64,000 nucleotides of DNA. Origin: Bathymodiolus brooksi (Eukaryota; Mollusca; Bivalvia; Mytilida; Modiolidae). The stretch spans positions 104,809,689-104,873,688 of the forward strand of contig OY804578.1 in the NCBI GenBank assembly GCA_963680875.1, in the 5' to 3' direction. Numbering within the stretch: position 1 is the first letter of the stretch; each line of letters starts with the position of its first letter. Both the position numbers and the translations under genes were made by a program. Shown in pieces: positions 10,411-22,321 of this stretch. A model generated the notes under the pieces. It had not been told where the DNA came from. It did not search any database and saw nothing but the letters and a program-made list of their open reading frames with translations.

Positions 10411-10779
10411 GGAATACGGTACTGCTTTGACAACTATTTTACCTATTTTGTTCCTGTATTTAAATACTGTTATAGTGATAGCCGGAACCTTTGAACCGTA
10501 ATGAGAGCGGGAGGTTTGGCGCTTTAAAATCTGATTCAACCCACCATTTCTTTAGAAATGCCTGTACCAAGTCAGGGTCATTGCGGTTTTCACAGTTTTT
10601 CGATTGTTGACTGATTTTGTCTGTTTATATAATTATGAGTTTTGACTTTCCCTTTGTAAGATTATTCGGAGTTCGGTAATTTTGTTATTACCCTTATTAA
10701 GTTCGTAGGCTATTGGTCTTCTTCGGCACTGACATGGCTTATTAGATATAATTATCATAGACATTTACAGTTCCTAAAT

Positions 10780-10975
10780 ATTATTAAAGCTAAGGTTCGC
10801 CTTCATCTGGCATATGCATCCTTAGCTGGTTTTGACTATCCTGTTTAGGCCATTTGGTTTTCTAGCTTACAAAGACTTATTTGGCTTTCCGATCTCTTGG
10901 CGTTGAGCATACCTGATGATGGATATTTCAGAATTCAGAAACACACCTTGCCAACTTAATTAGATATCTACGTTT
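10780..10975 (+). repeat. PLE-associated hammerhead-like repeat, copy 2
   Basis: This parallels 7130-7320: TTTTGGTTTTCTAGC-like, CTTTCCGATCTCTTGG, GAGCATACCTGATGATGG, then GAAAC at 10938-10942 and TTAATTAGATATCTACG. CTGATGA is at 10913-10919. It is followed directly by the decayed RT at 11035, suggesting that the repeat belongs to a Penelope-like element. Confidence 0.5.
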
Positions 10976-11034
10976 TTATAAAGATAAGACTCATCTTATT
11001 TTGTAAAAAAAACCACTCTGATTCTACAAATTCT

Positions 11035-11300
11035 CTGAAACTGATGTCATAAAACAGCTCGAATGTTTAATTGACGACATATTTGTTATCTTTGGTGTAT
11101 GTGTTATTCAACAGACAGTCGGAATTCCTATGGTTAGCCACTATGATCCTCTTCTCGCTGACTTGTTTTTTTATTCGTACAAAGCAGATTGCAAACAGGC
11201 CAGGGGTATTTCAAGAAAAACGAAAAGAAGCTTGCGCCATTCTTTCATTTCATGTTCCGCTATATAGATGATGTCCTTTTGCTAAATAATTATTAGTTTT
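11035..11300 (+). pseudogene. Decayed Penelope-like reverse transcriptase fragment
   Basis: The frame at 11050-11190 gives CLIDDIFVIFG, then QQTVGIPM, then PLLADLFFYSY, matching motif B and flanks of the Naiad RT at 9640-9780 but clearly from a different, older family. A frameshift follows. Near 11260 another frame gives an RYIDDVL-like motif C. The Gly after GIPM is lost. Nothing outside this core RT segment survives. Confidence 0.7.
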
Positions 11301-11574
11301 GTATTAATGGGATTCGTGTTGTTCATTTTATCAAAATACATGTCATCAGGTTTACAGTTTCGTGTTGTGCTGTCCGCTACGATTTCCGCGTAAAGCGATG
11401 TAGGGTCTTTACTCCCATTTGTTATATAGAGAGCTTATTATTTATTTATGTTATTTGTATTTATGTACCATAATGTACGTATACTGATGTTCAACACGAT
11501 TTCTATTTCAAATGACGTTCGTGTCGGTTAACAGTAACTCGACAGGTGTCCATAGCGGAACAGGAACTTCTAAC

Positions 11575-11745
11575 CTTTCACCCCCGGGTATTAATGGAAT
11601 TTTCGTGTTGAGCGATCTTAAGTTTTATGTGTAGTGTTGTGTAGATCATTGTTTGTCCTTTTGTTCCTTTTAATTTGTCCATTGTTTTGTCTGTCGTTCT
11701 CAGATTTGCGGCTTCTTGTTACCCCTTTGGTATCTCTTGAATTTG
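11575..11745 (+). repeat. Mussel TTTGTCCTTTTG dispersed repeat
   Basis: It carries the shared blocks AATTTTCGTGTTGAGCGATC, GTGTTGTGTAGATCATTG, TTTGTCCTTTTG and TTGTTACCCCTTTGGTATC in the family order. It has no coding potential. Confidence 0.7.
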
Positions 11746-11769
11746 TCTTAATTCAGTATCGAGGTCAAC

Positions 11770-12528
11770 TATATATGCGACGAAGAAAATCAATATATAT
11801 CTCCATGATACGATCTTAACATGTAACAATTTCTGCTTTTCTCATTATAAGGACATTTGTATTATCTTTAGAACGTACAGATAAAAATTTTATGTAAGCT
11901 AGAAAAGTCTGTTATGCCGCTTTCGATAGTCATCTGGACCCATTCGGGTAACGACTAACCGTTTAGAATGCCCAGTTGTCCGGCAAAGTCCCATAACGTA
12001 TAATGTCAGTACTTTTCTACTAAAGGGGTTATTAATATGAAGCATTATTTTAAATAAATCGCATTTCCTTAATTAATTAATATCTCGTCTATAGTGTAGG
12101 AGCTGAAATTGTGGGAAAGGCAAAAAGGTACAGAATATATGATACACAAGACCCAAAAACAAAACAAATCACGATGACCAAACAAAGACTACGGTAAACC
12201 CTCAAAATATAGCGATTTCATCGCTAAATTCAAAGCAATTTCGATATTTATTAAAATAATTGCGCATTTCGAGAATGTCATATTTAACTTCATTGTTCTA
12301 GTTTTAAACGGCATTTCTAATAATCTGCAATTCAATGATATAATCTTCAAACTGTTGAAGTAGGTCATTATTCGGTAGAAGTAGAAGTAGAAGTGGTTTC
12401 GAGAAAATCGGACGCCATGTTGATTTATGTTTCATAGTGTGTGCGTGCCTCAATAATCTTGGTGAGGGTATTGACTATTCAGAAACGACAATTTATACGA
12501 CTCTTTTCAAATTGTTTGCATTATTTAT
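11770..12528. other. No feature recognised
   Basis: AT-rich sequence without a supportable gene, RNA or clear repeat. GTAGAAGTAGAAGTAGAAGT near 12378 is a short trinucleotide-like run. Confidence 0.4.
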
Positions 12529-12960
12529 TATACCCCCCGCAAACATAGTTTGGGAGGGGGTGTATATAGGAATCGGTATGTCTGTCTGTCTGTCCATCTG
12601 TCCGGACCAACTTCCACATCAATTGTCCGATTTCCACCAAACTTTGTGGAATTTAAGATCATGATGTGTGAACTTTGCAGTATAAAGGATTTGATTGTCC
12701 ATTGAGTTTTACCCCTGTTATGCCTCTTTGGACTTAGAAATTTTGAGACAATTCAGTATGCACTTTGTCATCGCAAATTCTCCTACATGATTAATCAGAA
12801 GTTCATGAAACTTTGTACATTGCAAGATCCTAATATGAAGATGTGCACATTAGTAGTATATCCTGGTCCATCAAGTTTTCCCAGAATTATGAGTCTAAAA
12901 GTTGTGTTCCAAATATGTTTTGGCTCAATTAAGATGATGGAGACGCGGGGGTATTAGTCC
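12529..12960. repeat. Dispersed repeat with TATACCCCCCGC / GCGGGGGTATTA ends
   Basis: The left end TATACCCCCCGC and right end GCGGGGGTATTAG are inverted, about 430 bp apart. Inside is GTCTGTCTGTCTGTCC and a TTCCACCAAACTTTGTGG segment common in molluscan repeats. It is probably a MITE-like or foldback element. No coding region. Confidence 0.5.
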
Positions 12961-13042
12961 CGCGTAGCGAACAGCTAAGTTATTCCATTTATGTATCAAT
13001 GCGGGACTCCTGCGTCCAGCAGTACCTCTAGTTTGCTTCTGT

Positions 13043-13282
13043 AACGCCACTTTCAATAATATTTCAGTTATATCCTGGTAGTCGGTATTTTTTTGGTGGA
13101 GGATACGGGAGTACCCAGAGATAACCACAGACCTGCCGCAAGTCACTGACAAACTTTGATCATATAATGTTGTGTAGATTGCACATGGACTCACGTTCTA
13201 GTGATGATAAGCACTGAGGGCATAGATAGTTGTAAATCCTACTACCATACGATCTCGACAGCCCCTTCAACGGCAATGGTAC
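13043..13282 (-). repeat. tRNA-headed SINE with shared molluscan tail
   Basis: Read on the minus strand, it ends in the tail seen in all SINEs of this window: a ..ATATAACTGAAATATTATTG.. block followed by GAAAGTGGCGTTA. It also carries AAGTTTGTCAGTGACTTGCG and a TCCACCAAAAAAA-type segment shared with the copies at 16683, 37755 and 47108. The head (13200-13282) is degraded. Confidence 0.65.
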
Positions 13283-15376
13283 AACAACATAGATGACAAC
13301 AATCTGTTGGAACAACTAGTAGGTTTAATCAATTAAATCAGAACATTTAGATTTCATTCCATCTTATACTACCATTTTATGTGCAACATTTGATTGCAAT
13401 AAATATCTTCAAATTATGAGAAAATTTTACTTCACAATATTCATCCTTGATTTTAAGTACAAAATAAAGATAAAAGTTTTTCTTCACTGAAGGTTTATTT
13501 CTCAGTGTAAAGAAGTAAGTTCTTTGGATTGTCAGGTGGCCAATGTCATATAAAACTACATTAAACATATACATTTAATGAACAAAACATAAGAAAAATA
13601 AACACAAAACAAATGATATATGGAATGAAATGTACACAATATTACAAGATTCACAACACTGAACATAAAACGATATTCATTCAAAACACTGAACAAATAT
13701 AATGCATATATAAACGATATGCATTTTACAGCCGGAGGCATACCATCCTGCACGCACGCATTCCTGGTACTGTAAAAATTCACTAATTGAACTGGGTTGT
13801 TCCCCTTGGATAATTTATAAATACGGACGGAATAATTTCACATAAATATAGATTCTAAATTGATGACGAGGACACTAGATGATTAATATATCGCTTCACT
13901 ATTGTATCCAGCGAACCGTGACTAATATGACTGCATAAATATAATGTGTTCAGCACGGACTTCTCGGGTTGTAATTACGGACTCTAAAACTCCAAATTTA
14001 TGACGGCATTTAACGATAATAATATCACCGATGCTGGGCGTTGTGACATCAATTTATATACACCAAAACCGGTACCATTTCAACACAGACGCCATTTATA
14101 CCGACAGCAAACTTTACTACACGCACACCAAAAAACCAGGCATAAAAACCCCTGTAAAATAGATATTGAACCCACGCATTACATACATTGTCTAAACATT
14201 TGCATAATATGTTAATTTTCCGGATATTCTGGACCGCGAGCAAGAAATAACATCTCGACAGCAAAATTTACCATAATTAACCATAAATAAAGCAAAAAGA
14301 CTTACCTGCGTGTAATGAACCTTCGCCTATGAATATCCATGTCCTGTATTTGACAATTGTAATACTCAAACTGCCTGTTCCTCACTTTACTTAAACACAA
14401 AGCGTGTGCTCCACTCAAAATACATGTGCCGACTGACTTTCAACTCACCTTGTTTAAATCTCATGGGTAACCGTACTACGTGATAAACTATCGGTCTGTT
14501 TGACTTTTCTATCGGTGTTAGTGGAAAATATAACCATATTAAATTATCCAATATATAATATATAAATACATAATGCAAGTTCGTTACACTCAGCACATCA
14601 TATCAATAATATAAAAAATAACACAACACAATACTATTAAATCACTGGATAAGTGAAATAATAACAAAAAACACTTTTAACAACACTCTCAATGATGGTG
14701 TGACATCAGCTTTGAGGATGATGTGTGTAGATTGCTCTGGGCTGTAGCTTTCTCTGGTGAATATACCTAAAATAAATGAGAAATTGTTATAGGCAATAGT
14801 ATTAATTTGGGTAAACGGACAGAAAGTTACAGGACAAAAAGTCACAATTAATATTTTGGGTTAAATAATGTTATAACAATAAAATGTCACAATACACATT
14901 TAACATGTATGTGAGAGTATATATAGGGTTGACATCGGTATGCAACTTACTGTTAACATGGATTGTATAAATATGGATATGCACAAGTTAAATTAAGGAA
15001 AATGGGATGAAATAATAAAGAAATTTTATTGAAAATAAATATGTAAACAGAAAGTTGATTAATTCATCAATTAAAATGATTTTTAATACAATTTATTAAG
15101 AAATACCAATCACACTATCGTTATTTAGGTAAATACTTGTTAGACAGATTTTTTTTTAAAACTATTTTTGTCTTTTTAATTGATAACTGACCCAAGTTAG
15201 GCTAAATAAATGAAATATGACTTAATGTGTTAATTAATTTTCAATAAAAAAACTCATACATGACTTTTATAAATTTTAATTTCTTATCTAATTCTTATCT
15301 TATCATATAACAATATGGTCAGGTTGTTATTTTCATTGAATAGCATCTCAAAATAGATGGCTTCACAGTATGTGCT
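13283..15376. other. No gene supported; two minus-strand donor-like sites
   Basis: AT-rich sequence. On the minus strand, CACGCAG/GTAAGTC near 14305 and AAACAAG/GTGAGTTG near 14450 fit splice donors. A 5' exon of an unseen gene is possible, but no coding exon can be joined to them. Confidence 0.3.
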
Positions 15377-16184
15377 AATGGAGACCATTCACCCAAATTT
15401 ACTCAACAGGTGTCGCTCGAGTACCAACGGTGGTTAACGGAGCTTTTTATTATCGCTTAGACGTTTGTAACCTATGTAAACTATTATTTCAAACACAATT
15501 TCTATCTAATTATCCAACAATAATTATTTTTTATTTGTATAACAATATTCCTCAAGTTAACAACAAATGCATCATAAGTTGTAACCATCTTCTGACATGT
15601 TACTAAATTACTAAAGTGATCACGTCATTACGTTGAAATAAGACAAGGACCACGTTGCAATCATATCTGCGTCACGGGCACCTGTTACTAACTGTGAATG
15701 CGAATATAAAATAAAATTGAATACATTCTTATCAATTTTTTCTTATGTTCTCCATGAGCAAAAAACAATATTTTCAATAATTTTGTAATTAGTAAATACG
15801 CATAGCATACGTACAATAACTGTTGAATGAGGAAACTATAGTACACGTGTACGTACGTTGTTAAACAAAGTTTGATATTTGTTCACGTTCTCTGTATTTC
15901 CCTTTTTAAAAGATTTTCGTGTTGGTTTCCTAGTTTTGTTGTATCGTGATTTTCTACTTTCATGGTAAATAATCGTTTATTAATGGTTAGAATCAAATAA
16001 TTTCGATCAATTTCACGTACATTAATTATTCTTGGTGAAATTTATGTACAGTTGTGTTCTGTTCCGGATTCCAACCACAGTGGCTTGTCTTTAAGACATA
16101 TAACTTTATTAATAAAAAATATGCACCCCTATATCATTTTTAAGATATATATATATATTATAATAAAACAAAACAACTAAGCGT

Positions 16185-16275
16185 GTTGGGACCTCATCTT
16201 CATCTCATTGAAAATTAACTTGTTCTCGTCGTGAGTATAGCTGAAAAATTGCCGTAAACAACAATTACTCACTGA
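16185..16275 (+). repeat. SINE 3' fragment (family with GAGATGATGATGAGG)
   Basis: This matches the 3' part of the SINEs at 17090 and 22322 in the opposite orientation: GACCTCATCTTCATCTCATT, GAAAATTAACTTGTTCTCG, AGCTGAAAAATTGCCG and a terminal TTACTCACTG. The tRNA head is absent. Confidence 0.65.
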
Positions 16276-16682
16276 TCCCCAACATGATGTTAAAAACATA
16301 TTCTGTCTCAAACATAAATATCTACATTTATTAATCTACTATTTTAGTGGTTATTTTCGAAGGGGTGTTAATTTTGCGATTTTTAGTCAAACTGTTCGCG
16401 CGGGCTCTAATTTTGCGAAAATTGAAAAAAGCAAAATTAAAAATTTTACGATTTCAGCTTTATCTTAAGCCATTCAAATAAAGGCATCAAACATTCTGAA
16501 GATTTTGATAAATAAAATTCAAACGTGAATACCTCGGTCGTATTATAGATAATGTTGATTTTTTTCATGAACAGTCATGTGTACATTTTATTTTCATCAA
16601 CAGTCATGTGTGGATTTTATTTTTCATCAACAGTCGCTTGACTATTATTGATTGGTAATAATACTAATGTGATTTCTATATG

Positions 16683-16775
16683 ATAAAGTTTGTCAGTGAC
16701 TTGCGGCAGGTCGGTGGTTTTTTTCAGGGAACTCCGGTTTCCTCCACCAATAAAACGGGCCGAATAAAACTGGCC
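16683..16775 (+). repeat. SINE internal fragment
   Basis: AAAGTTTGTCAGTGACTTGC, CGGTGG and CTCCGGTTTCCTCCACCAAT match the middle of the SINEs at 37755 and 43088. The fragment lacks the head. Confidence 0.6.
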
Positions 16776-17089
16776 GTCACGAAACAAGAAGTGTACTGTT
16801 TCATTTCAACGGTAATACAAGCTATTTAACAACCTCTACACTAAATACAAAATATATTTGGGCGGTGTTGATTAAATTACATGATAGTGCTACAAATGAT
16901 GATAGAAGAAAAGCATATGAATGGTTAAAGCACCAAGCATTAAAATGCAACTTATCTCTTTGAAGGGTTACTTTTTAAGGAATCAATCTTATCGGGACAA
17001 ATCCGCGAATCAGAAGCAATAATTAAACTGTTGAACTTTCTTGCATAAGGTTCTTGAAATCCGGACACGTATTATACGAGTGATTTTTG

Positions 17090-17442
17090 TTGTTTAACGT
17101 CAATTCAGCAATTTTTCAGCTATATCATGGCGAGAACAAGCTAATTTTCAATGAGATGATGATGATGAGGTCCGCTTTGTTCTAGACCAACACACTGAGT
17201 TGGATTTGTATAGTGCTAGCTCACTAAAACAACAGTCCGCGGATAGACATGTCGCCCCACTCGGACACATTATCCTGATTCCGAGCCGACCAGTCTTTGC
17301 TCCTTTTCCTTAATGCTGCGTGCTTACCAGAGAAGCAAAAATATCAATTTGCATAGTCTTTGGTATGACCCGACCGGGGCTCGAACCCACGATCTACCGC
17401 ACTCGAGGCGAGCATTCTAACCATTACGCCACCGATGCGGTT
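17090..17442 (-). repeat. tRNA-derived SINE, nearly complete
   Basis: On the minus strand it begins GCATCGGTGGCGTAATGGTT (A-box-like) with GTGGGTTCGAGCCCCGGTCG (B box and T-arm-like) about 45 bases on. The body is unrelated to tRNA, and the tail is TATAGCTGAAAAATTGCTGA-like followed by GACGTTAAACAACAA. The copy at 22322-22680 has the same organisation. The head is likely Pol III promoted; the body is not a functional tRNA. Confidence 0.75.
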
Positions 17443-17749
17443 CGTATTATACGAAGCTGCATGGACGCGGCCGAGACACGCATTCATGTCATTAAGGGGA
17501 CGACCATTTAACTTTTAGGATGTTTTTTTCTGAAAAAAAAATATATTAATTATGTGGTGAAATTTTAAAGAAACAAAATAAATTGACACGAAAGATGCAA
17601 ACATATCATTAATCCGGTCCTACAGTTCTCAACGAGAAATTGATGATAAAAATTTTAAGGGAAATTACTGATTTTTTTTTATGTCCAAAAAATAAAAATC
17701 TGATTTTTGTTTCCTGTGAAAAAATATATCGCTGTGGGGGAAATGATAG

Positions 17750-17830
17750 TTTTCTGTGTAGTGTTTTGTAGACCAGTGATTGCCCTTTTTCTTTTGGCCA
17801 TTGTATTGCTTGCCCTTGCGCTTGGGGATC
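17750..17830 (+). repeat. Degraded mussel TTTGTCCTTTTG repeat fragment
   Basis: GTGTTTTGTAGACCAGTGAT, GCCCTTTTTCTTTTGGCCAT and GTATTGCTTGCC follow the family order but lack the flanks. Confidence 0.4.
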
Positions 17831-18304
17831 TTAAAACTCTTCTTGCATTGTGTGTACAATTTTCAATCGGGTTCAATTTAGTCTGAAAACTTGTGTGCAA
17901 TTTTATGTCATTAGACAACAAATGAAGCAAAAAAAAACTTGTGTAAAATTTTACGTCATTAGACACCAAATGAAGTAAAAAAAAACCACGTACATGCAAT
18001 TTTACATTGCCATTGCAGGCATTGGGCCCTATAGGCTATGATTGTTACCGGTCACTGTGAAATAAACGAGAAAAAAAGGTATTGGAAATATCAAATTAAA
18101 ATCTATTATGTTCACTTCCGTCCTCTCTATAGGCCGTGCCTACCGTCATATTACGCAACGCTTCAGATCAAGAACACCGCGTAGGTAATGATATTGCCAT
18201 TTGATTACATTGGTTACAAGCGTTTATCGGAAAACAAACGTTTTCCTAACCACCGTTGGTACAGCGACGCCACCTGGGGGGAAAATGGGTGAATGGTCTC
18301 CATT

Positions 18305-21300
18305 GGTTACATCCTGTATATTACAACTGAGAGATTTACTACATGACAAACAATTTTAATCAGCCATCATTGTTCATCATAAAATACATTTTTTTTTAAA
18401 TCTTAAAATTATTTTAAATGAAATTAAAAACTCATTATAAGAGTGAAGTCAATTCAAGCTTTTAGCTTTTATATACTTTACAACTTTGAAATAAAAATTT
18501 ATATGTCTTAATATTAAAAAAAAAATAGTAATTATTCATTTAAGCTTTATTTCATCAATGATCTGATTTAATATTTAATAATTATGATAACCTTGTTTTT
18601 CTTCAGGATTCTATGTATATGCTCAGATTATAAAGATCCAAACTAGTCTAGTACAAAACAGGTATCATCATCATCTTATACAAATGTACCTTGTTCTCGT
18701 TTTTAAATATCTTAAAAAAATACTCATGAAAATCATGGCGAACACCACACTTCATTAACACATGAAAAATGCAGTTTGATAAGATCAAGTGCTTGGAAAT
18801 GGGAGGTGCTTTATCCATATACAAAACGATGGATTATGATTAAAATCAACAAATATTGCACATCATCAAAGATATATGTACGCGTGTGAGAAAGGTATTT
18901 TTTATTTCAATACAACACCAGTGTCAAAAATGACCCACAAATTTCAAAACAAAACCGGTGTCAAAAATGACCCACAAATTTGAAAACTATACTACGACGA
19001 CCTAAAAAGTATTAAATTAAAAAAATAACTGGTTTTCAGAAGAGCTTTATTATGTTAGTGAATGTTGGCGGCGCCCTCTTTTTTTGTAATTCATTCTTAA
19101 TTCAACATGTGTGTATTTACAAGGAATGATGGCGTGTCTTGAAATCTCTTCATGTATATAAAATAAACAATAGATGTCTTATCTGTACTATTACCTTGTT
19201 ACATTAAATACGACAATAGTTATTAGCAGATGTTGACCTGATAACCTGATATAACCTACATTGTAATATGATTTTGATTAGTCTTGTATTGATGAATATC
19301 TGAGGATAAAGGGCATCTAGTGATTGTTTAACCATTACCGTTTTTGATATAGAACGGTCCAAAAGGGAGAACATCAAATTTAATTTAATTTTATTTTTCA
19401 TCCAATTTTAAGGTAATTTTCATTTTGCAAAACAATTATCTTTATGAGATATTGATGGACCATAACAAATATTGCTATTTCATTTAAAAAAGGGGCCAAA
19501 ATCCCGAAATATCGAATATTTGAGAGGTACATAGAAATTATCACCTTTCATCCAAGTTTGAAATGATTCTGCAGAGAGCTTCCTGTAGTATGTTGACTGA
19601 TTCGATCTATATCTGACTGTTTCCCAGATAAATTCGACCTAAAGGGGCCAACAAATTCCAAACTCCAAAATTTCGCTATTTTGCATTTAATATTGTTCAT
19701 ATAACCTTGACGTGTGTGTTGCGTCTTTTTTCTTTGAATTGATTGTGTAATCATTTTCTATTATATTTCTTATAGCATTCACTGCCTACGTTTTTCCATA
19801 AGATTTGTCCTAGTTAACTAGCTCTTATGGTCTCCAAGCTTGACAGGCTTAATTGGGGCTGAAGAGGCCAACACTTAATATAATAAAACAAAGCAATGCT
19901 CATTTTTGTTTTGAGAAAACTGTCACAGTAAAGAATATACATATATACATCATTGATGGTAATACTAGTTTCGGAAGCCTCTAATAAATAGACACATTTA
20001 TTTCTGGTTGAAAGGGAATATTTAGGCTTTAATATACTTGAGAGTGTTATTGTTGAATAATTATGAAATATCTAGCATATATGAATATCCTATTTGGAGA
20101 TAATCAGGTGCAAAACAGTTGAAATTGGAAAAAAGGGGGGATGTCCTGAGATACCACCCTGGTATCAAAAATCTGATAAAAAAAATTCCTGTCGATTACT
20201 TTCCACCAAAAACTGTCACAGTAAAGAATATACATATAGACATCATTGCACCAAATTTTACAAACTTTTACCGTCTGATTTTTAAGATATTTAAAATTAT
20301 GTTTTTCATGGATGGCACCCAGAGAAAATGAAATTGTCGAGGAAAGTTATTACACACTCAGCCTTTGCGGTTTCTTTATTTGTGAGATTAAAAAAAATAG
20401 TTACCAATAGTAAAAAGCTTTTGAATTCTTATATTTGTCATAGTGGATGTCCAAATTACCAAATTACTGCAATTGTCCTTTATATTTTCAGGTCGGCTGG
20501 AGAGGGGGATGGTGGTTTGAAGTTGACTCAACTTGATTAATTCATTACAAAAATCCAGAGAGCCACCCAGCTGTATTGTTAAATTCCTTCAAATTCTGTG
20601 CTCCACTTGTATTCATTTGATTCTGGTTATTCTTTAGTTGTCTTAGGTAAAGATTGTTTTGAGTGTGGGGGAGGGGAGAGTGGATCAGATATTACAAAAA
20701 AAATAATTCCCTCAAACTTAGCTTTCCATTTTTTTATTACCATGAAATTAATTTACACCTTGGTATATCAATCTTTGAACAGTTATTTTGTCTTTGTTTT
20801 CTGAAATATGAATTTTTCTCATACTGTCAGGAATATAGGTTATTTTGAGGGAATTTATAAATGTGAGATTTCACCTGCAAACTGAAAAAGATGTAACATT
20901 TGTGAGTGAAATGGTGTGTTGACACAATGCATAAATTCCTTGAAAATAGCCATTATTATTTATAGATGTATAAAACATTCAGCTGGTATGATGTTAAACA
21001 ACGAAATTGAGCACTTACTATATGCAACAGTGGAATTATATTAAAACTAGACAAGCCAAAACAAGAAAATTAGATGATTTATTTTCATGTTCTGTAGTGA
21101 GTATGAGTGTCACTAATCACAGACGGTCATGAACTGCTAAAAAATAATACAAAATTCAACAAAATATAACAATGTATAAAATGACCACAATGTAAACATA
21201 TCTTGTTTACCCTCCTGACATTTTCGGGTCACCTAATAATTATGTGAAGGTCAAAACGGTGCAAGCATGTTCCTGGAGCAATGAAAATGTTTTTCGTGAA

Positions 21301-22321
21301 ACATACATCACACAGTTTCAATATCACTTCTAAAAACACTACATTTATTCCACCATAACACTTTCTTTTCAATATATTGATATTTTTAACACCAATATAT
21401 TTTAGTATTAAGTTTTTCAATGTGACCATTTTATTTTTATAAATCATCACCAGGGGTGGTAAGTGATTTCCTGACAAATAAAGCAATTGTACTATAGTTT
21501 CATAATATCTAAGATTCTGGTGTATATATTTAATATTTTTAATTTGACAAACCCTTGAAAATTATTAGGAAAAAAAGTTTGTCACATAAAATGTCTTACA
21601 CTCCTGGCATTTTTACCAACATATTTCGATGGCAATTTTTTCTGGAAAGAGATATATCAGTGAAATTTTGAGGGCACAAGCATATAATAATAATACATTT
21701 TTATTAGCAGCAATAAGTTATAAAAAGACAAGGAGCACAGCTATAGAAAGGTAAAAGGAAAAGGAATCATTTTTTTAAACTGCCCATATCCAATGTAAAC
21801 AATCTGTGTTGCCACGAAGCTTGGAATTGAGGGGGGATTTTCAAACGCACAGATGACCATATATTTGAGAAGACAATGAACATAGAGTTGTCTCGCTGAT
21901 GTCAAATAAATGAAGTGGTATAAGCTTGTGCTGTGTCAGAACTTGATAATTAATAGGACATGCAGGTGTCATATACCTTTGGTATTGTGAAAAAAGGTTT
22001 AAACAGTCATGGTCATCGATTCCATCATTATCAGCAAAACGTACAATCACCTTTAATCTTAACCATTGGTATATCTGTTTTACGTCATAATAAATTAACA
22101 ATTTTTTTGAAATTTCGTAAAATTTAAATTATTGGTCACATATTTAAGGAAAAATGGCATGTAAACTCGTATATAAGAATTAGTCTACAATTGGAGTATA
22201 AGGACTGATAAATATCTACTCATCTGAGCGCAAGTCACACTTTAACATCTAATATGATGTCTTATCAAAACATAATGATACTAAAGCTATTTATCCCTGC
22301 CACATTTTATTGAGTGAGTGA
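18305..22321. other. Four kilobases without a supported gene
   Basis: Only short frames exist, none with a recognisable domain. Small repeats are seen: GTGTCAAAAATGACCCACAA occurs twice at 18920-18980, and a 40-base direct repeat with the core CTGTCACAGTAAAGAATATA occurs at about 19920 and 20212. A minus-strand frame at 21841-22101 has somewhat protein-like composition but no family or splice support. Confidence 0.5.

Larger units (their letters stand above)
7321..10697 (+). mobile_element. Naiad-like Penelope retroelement, copy 1 (near full length, 5' end uncertain)
   Basis: One long coding region reads GIY-YIG endonuclease, CxC linker, then reverse transcriptase, which is the permuted order reported for the Naiad/Chlamys clade and opposite to canonical Penelope elements (RT first). 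The 3' UTR is about 370 bp and ends GTTATTACCCTTAT (10684-10697). That terminus is shared exactly with the copies ending at 54953 and 30717, so the 3' end is well defined. The 5' end is not; I place it just after the hammerhead-like repeat because Naiad-type coding begins about there. No target duplication could be found. Neighbouring 11035-11300 is an older, divergent RT of the same class. Confidence 0.8.
15377..18304. mobile_element. 2.9-kb segment bounded by long imperfect inverted repeats
   Basis: The left end (15377-15435) and the reverse complement of the right end (18246-18304) share AATGGAGACCATTCACCC, then ..CAGGTG..GTCGC.., then GTACCAACGGTGGTTA. The arms are about 58 bp and roughly 80% matching. 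The interior has no transposase; it contains three SINE pieces (16185, 16683, 17090). It is best read as a non-autonomous DNA element that later received SINEs, or as two separate insertions in opposite orientation. Confidence 0.45.

Noticed and set aside
17362..17442. tRNA gene on the minus strand
   Set aside because: A- and B-box-like blocks are present but the acceptor and anticodon stems do not pair, and the sequence continues into a SINE body.
21841..22101. Possible exon on the minus strand
   Set aside because: Composition is mildly protein-like, but no domain, splice signals or partner exons can be seen.
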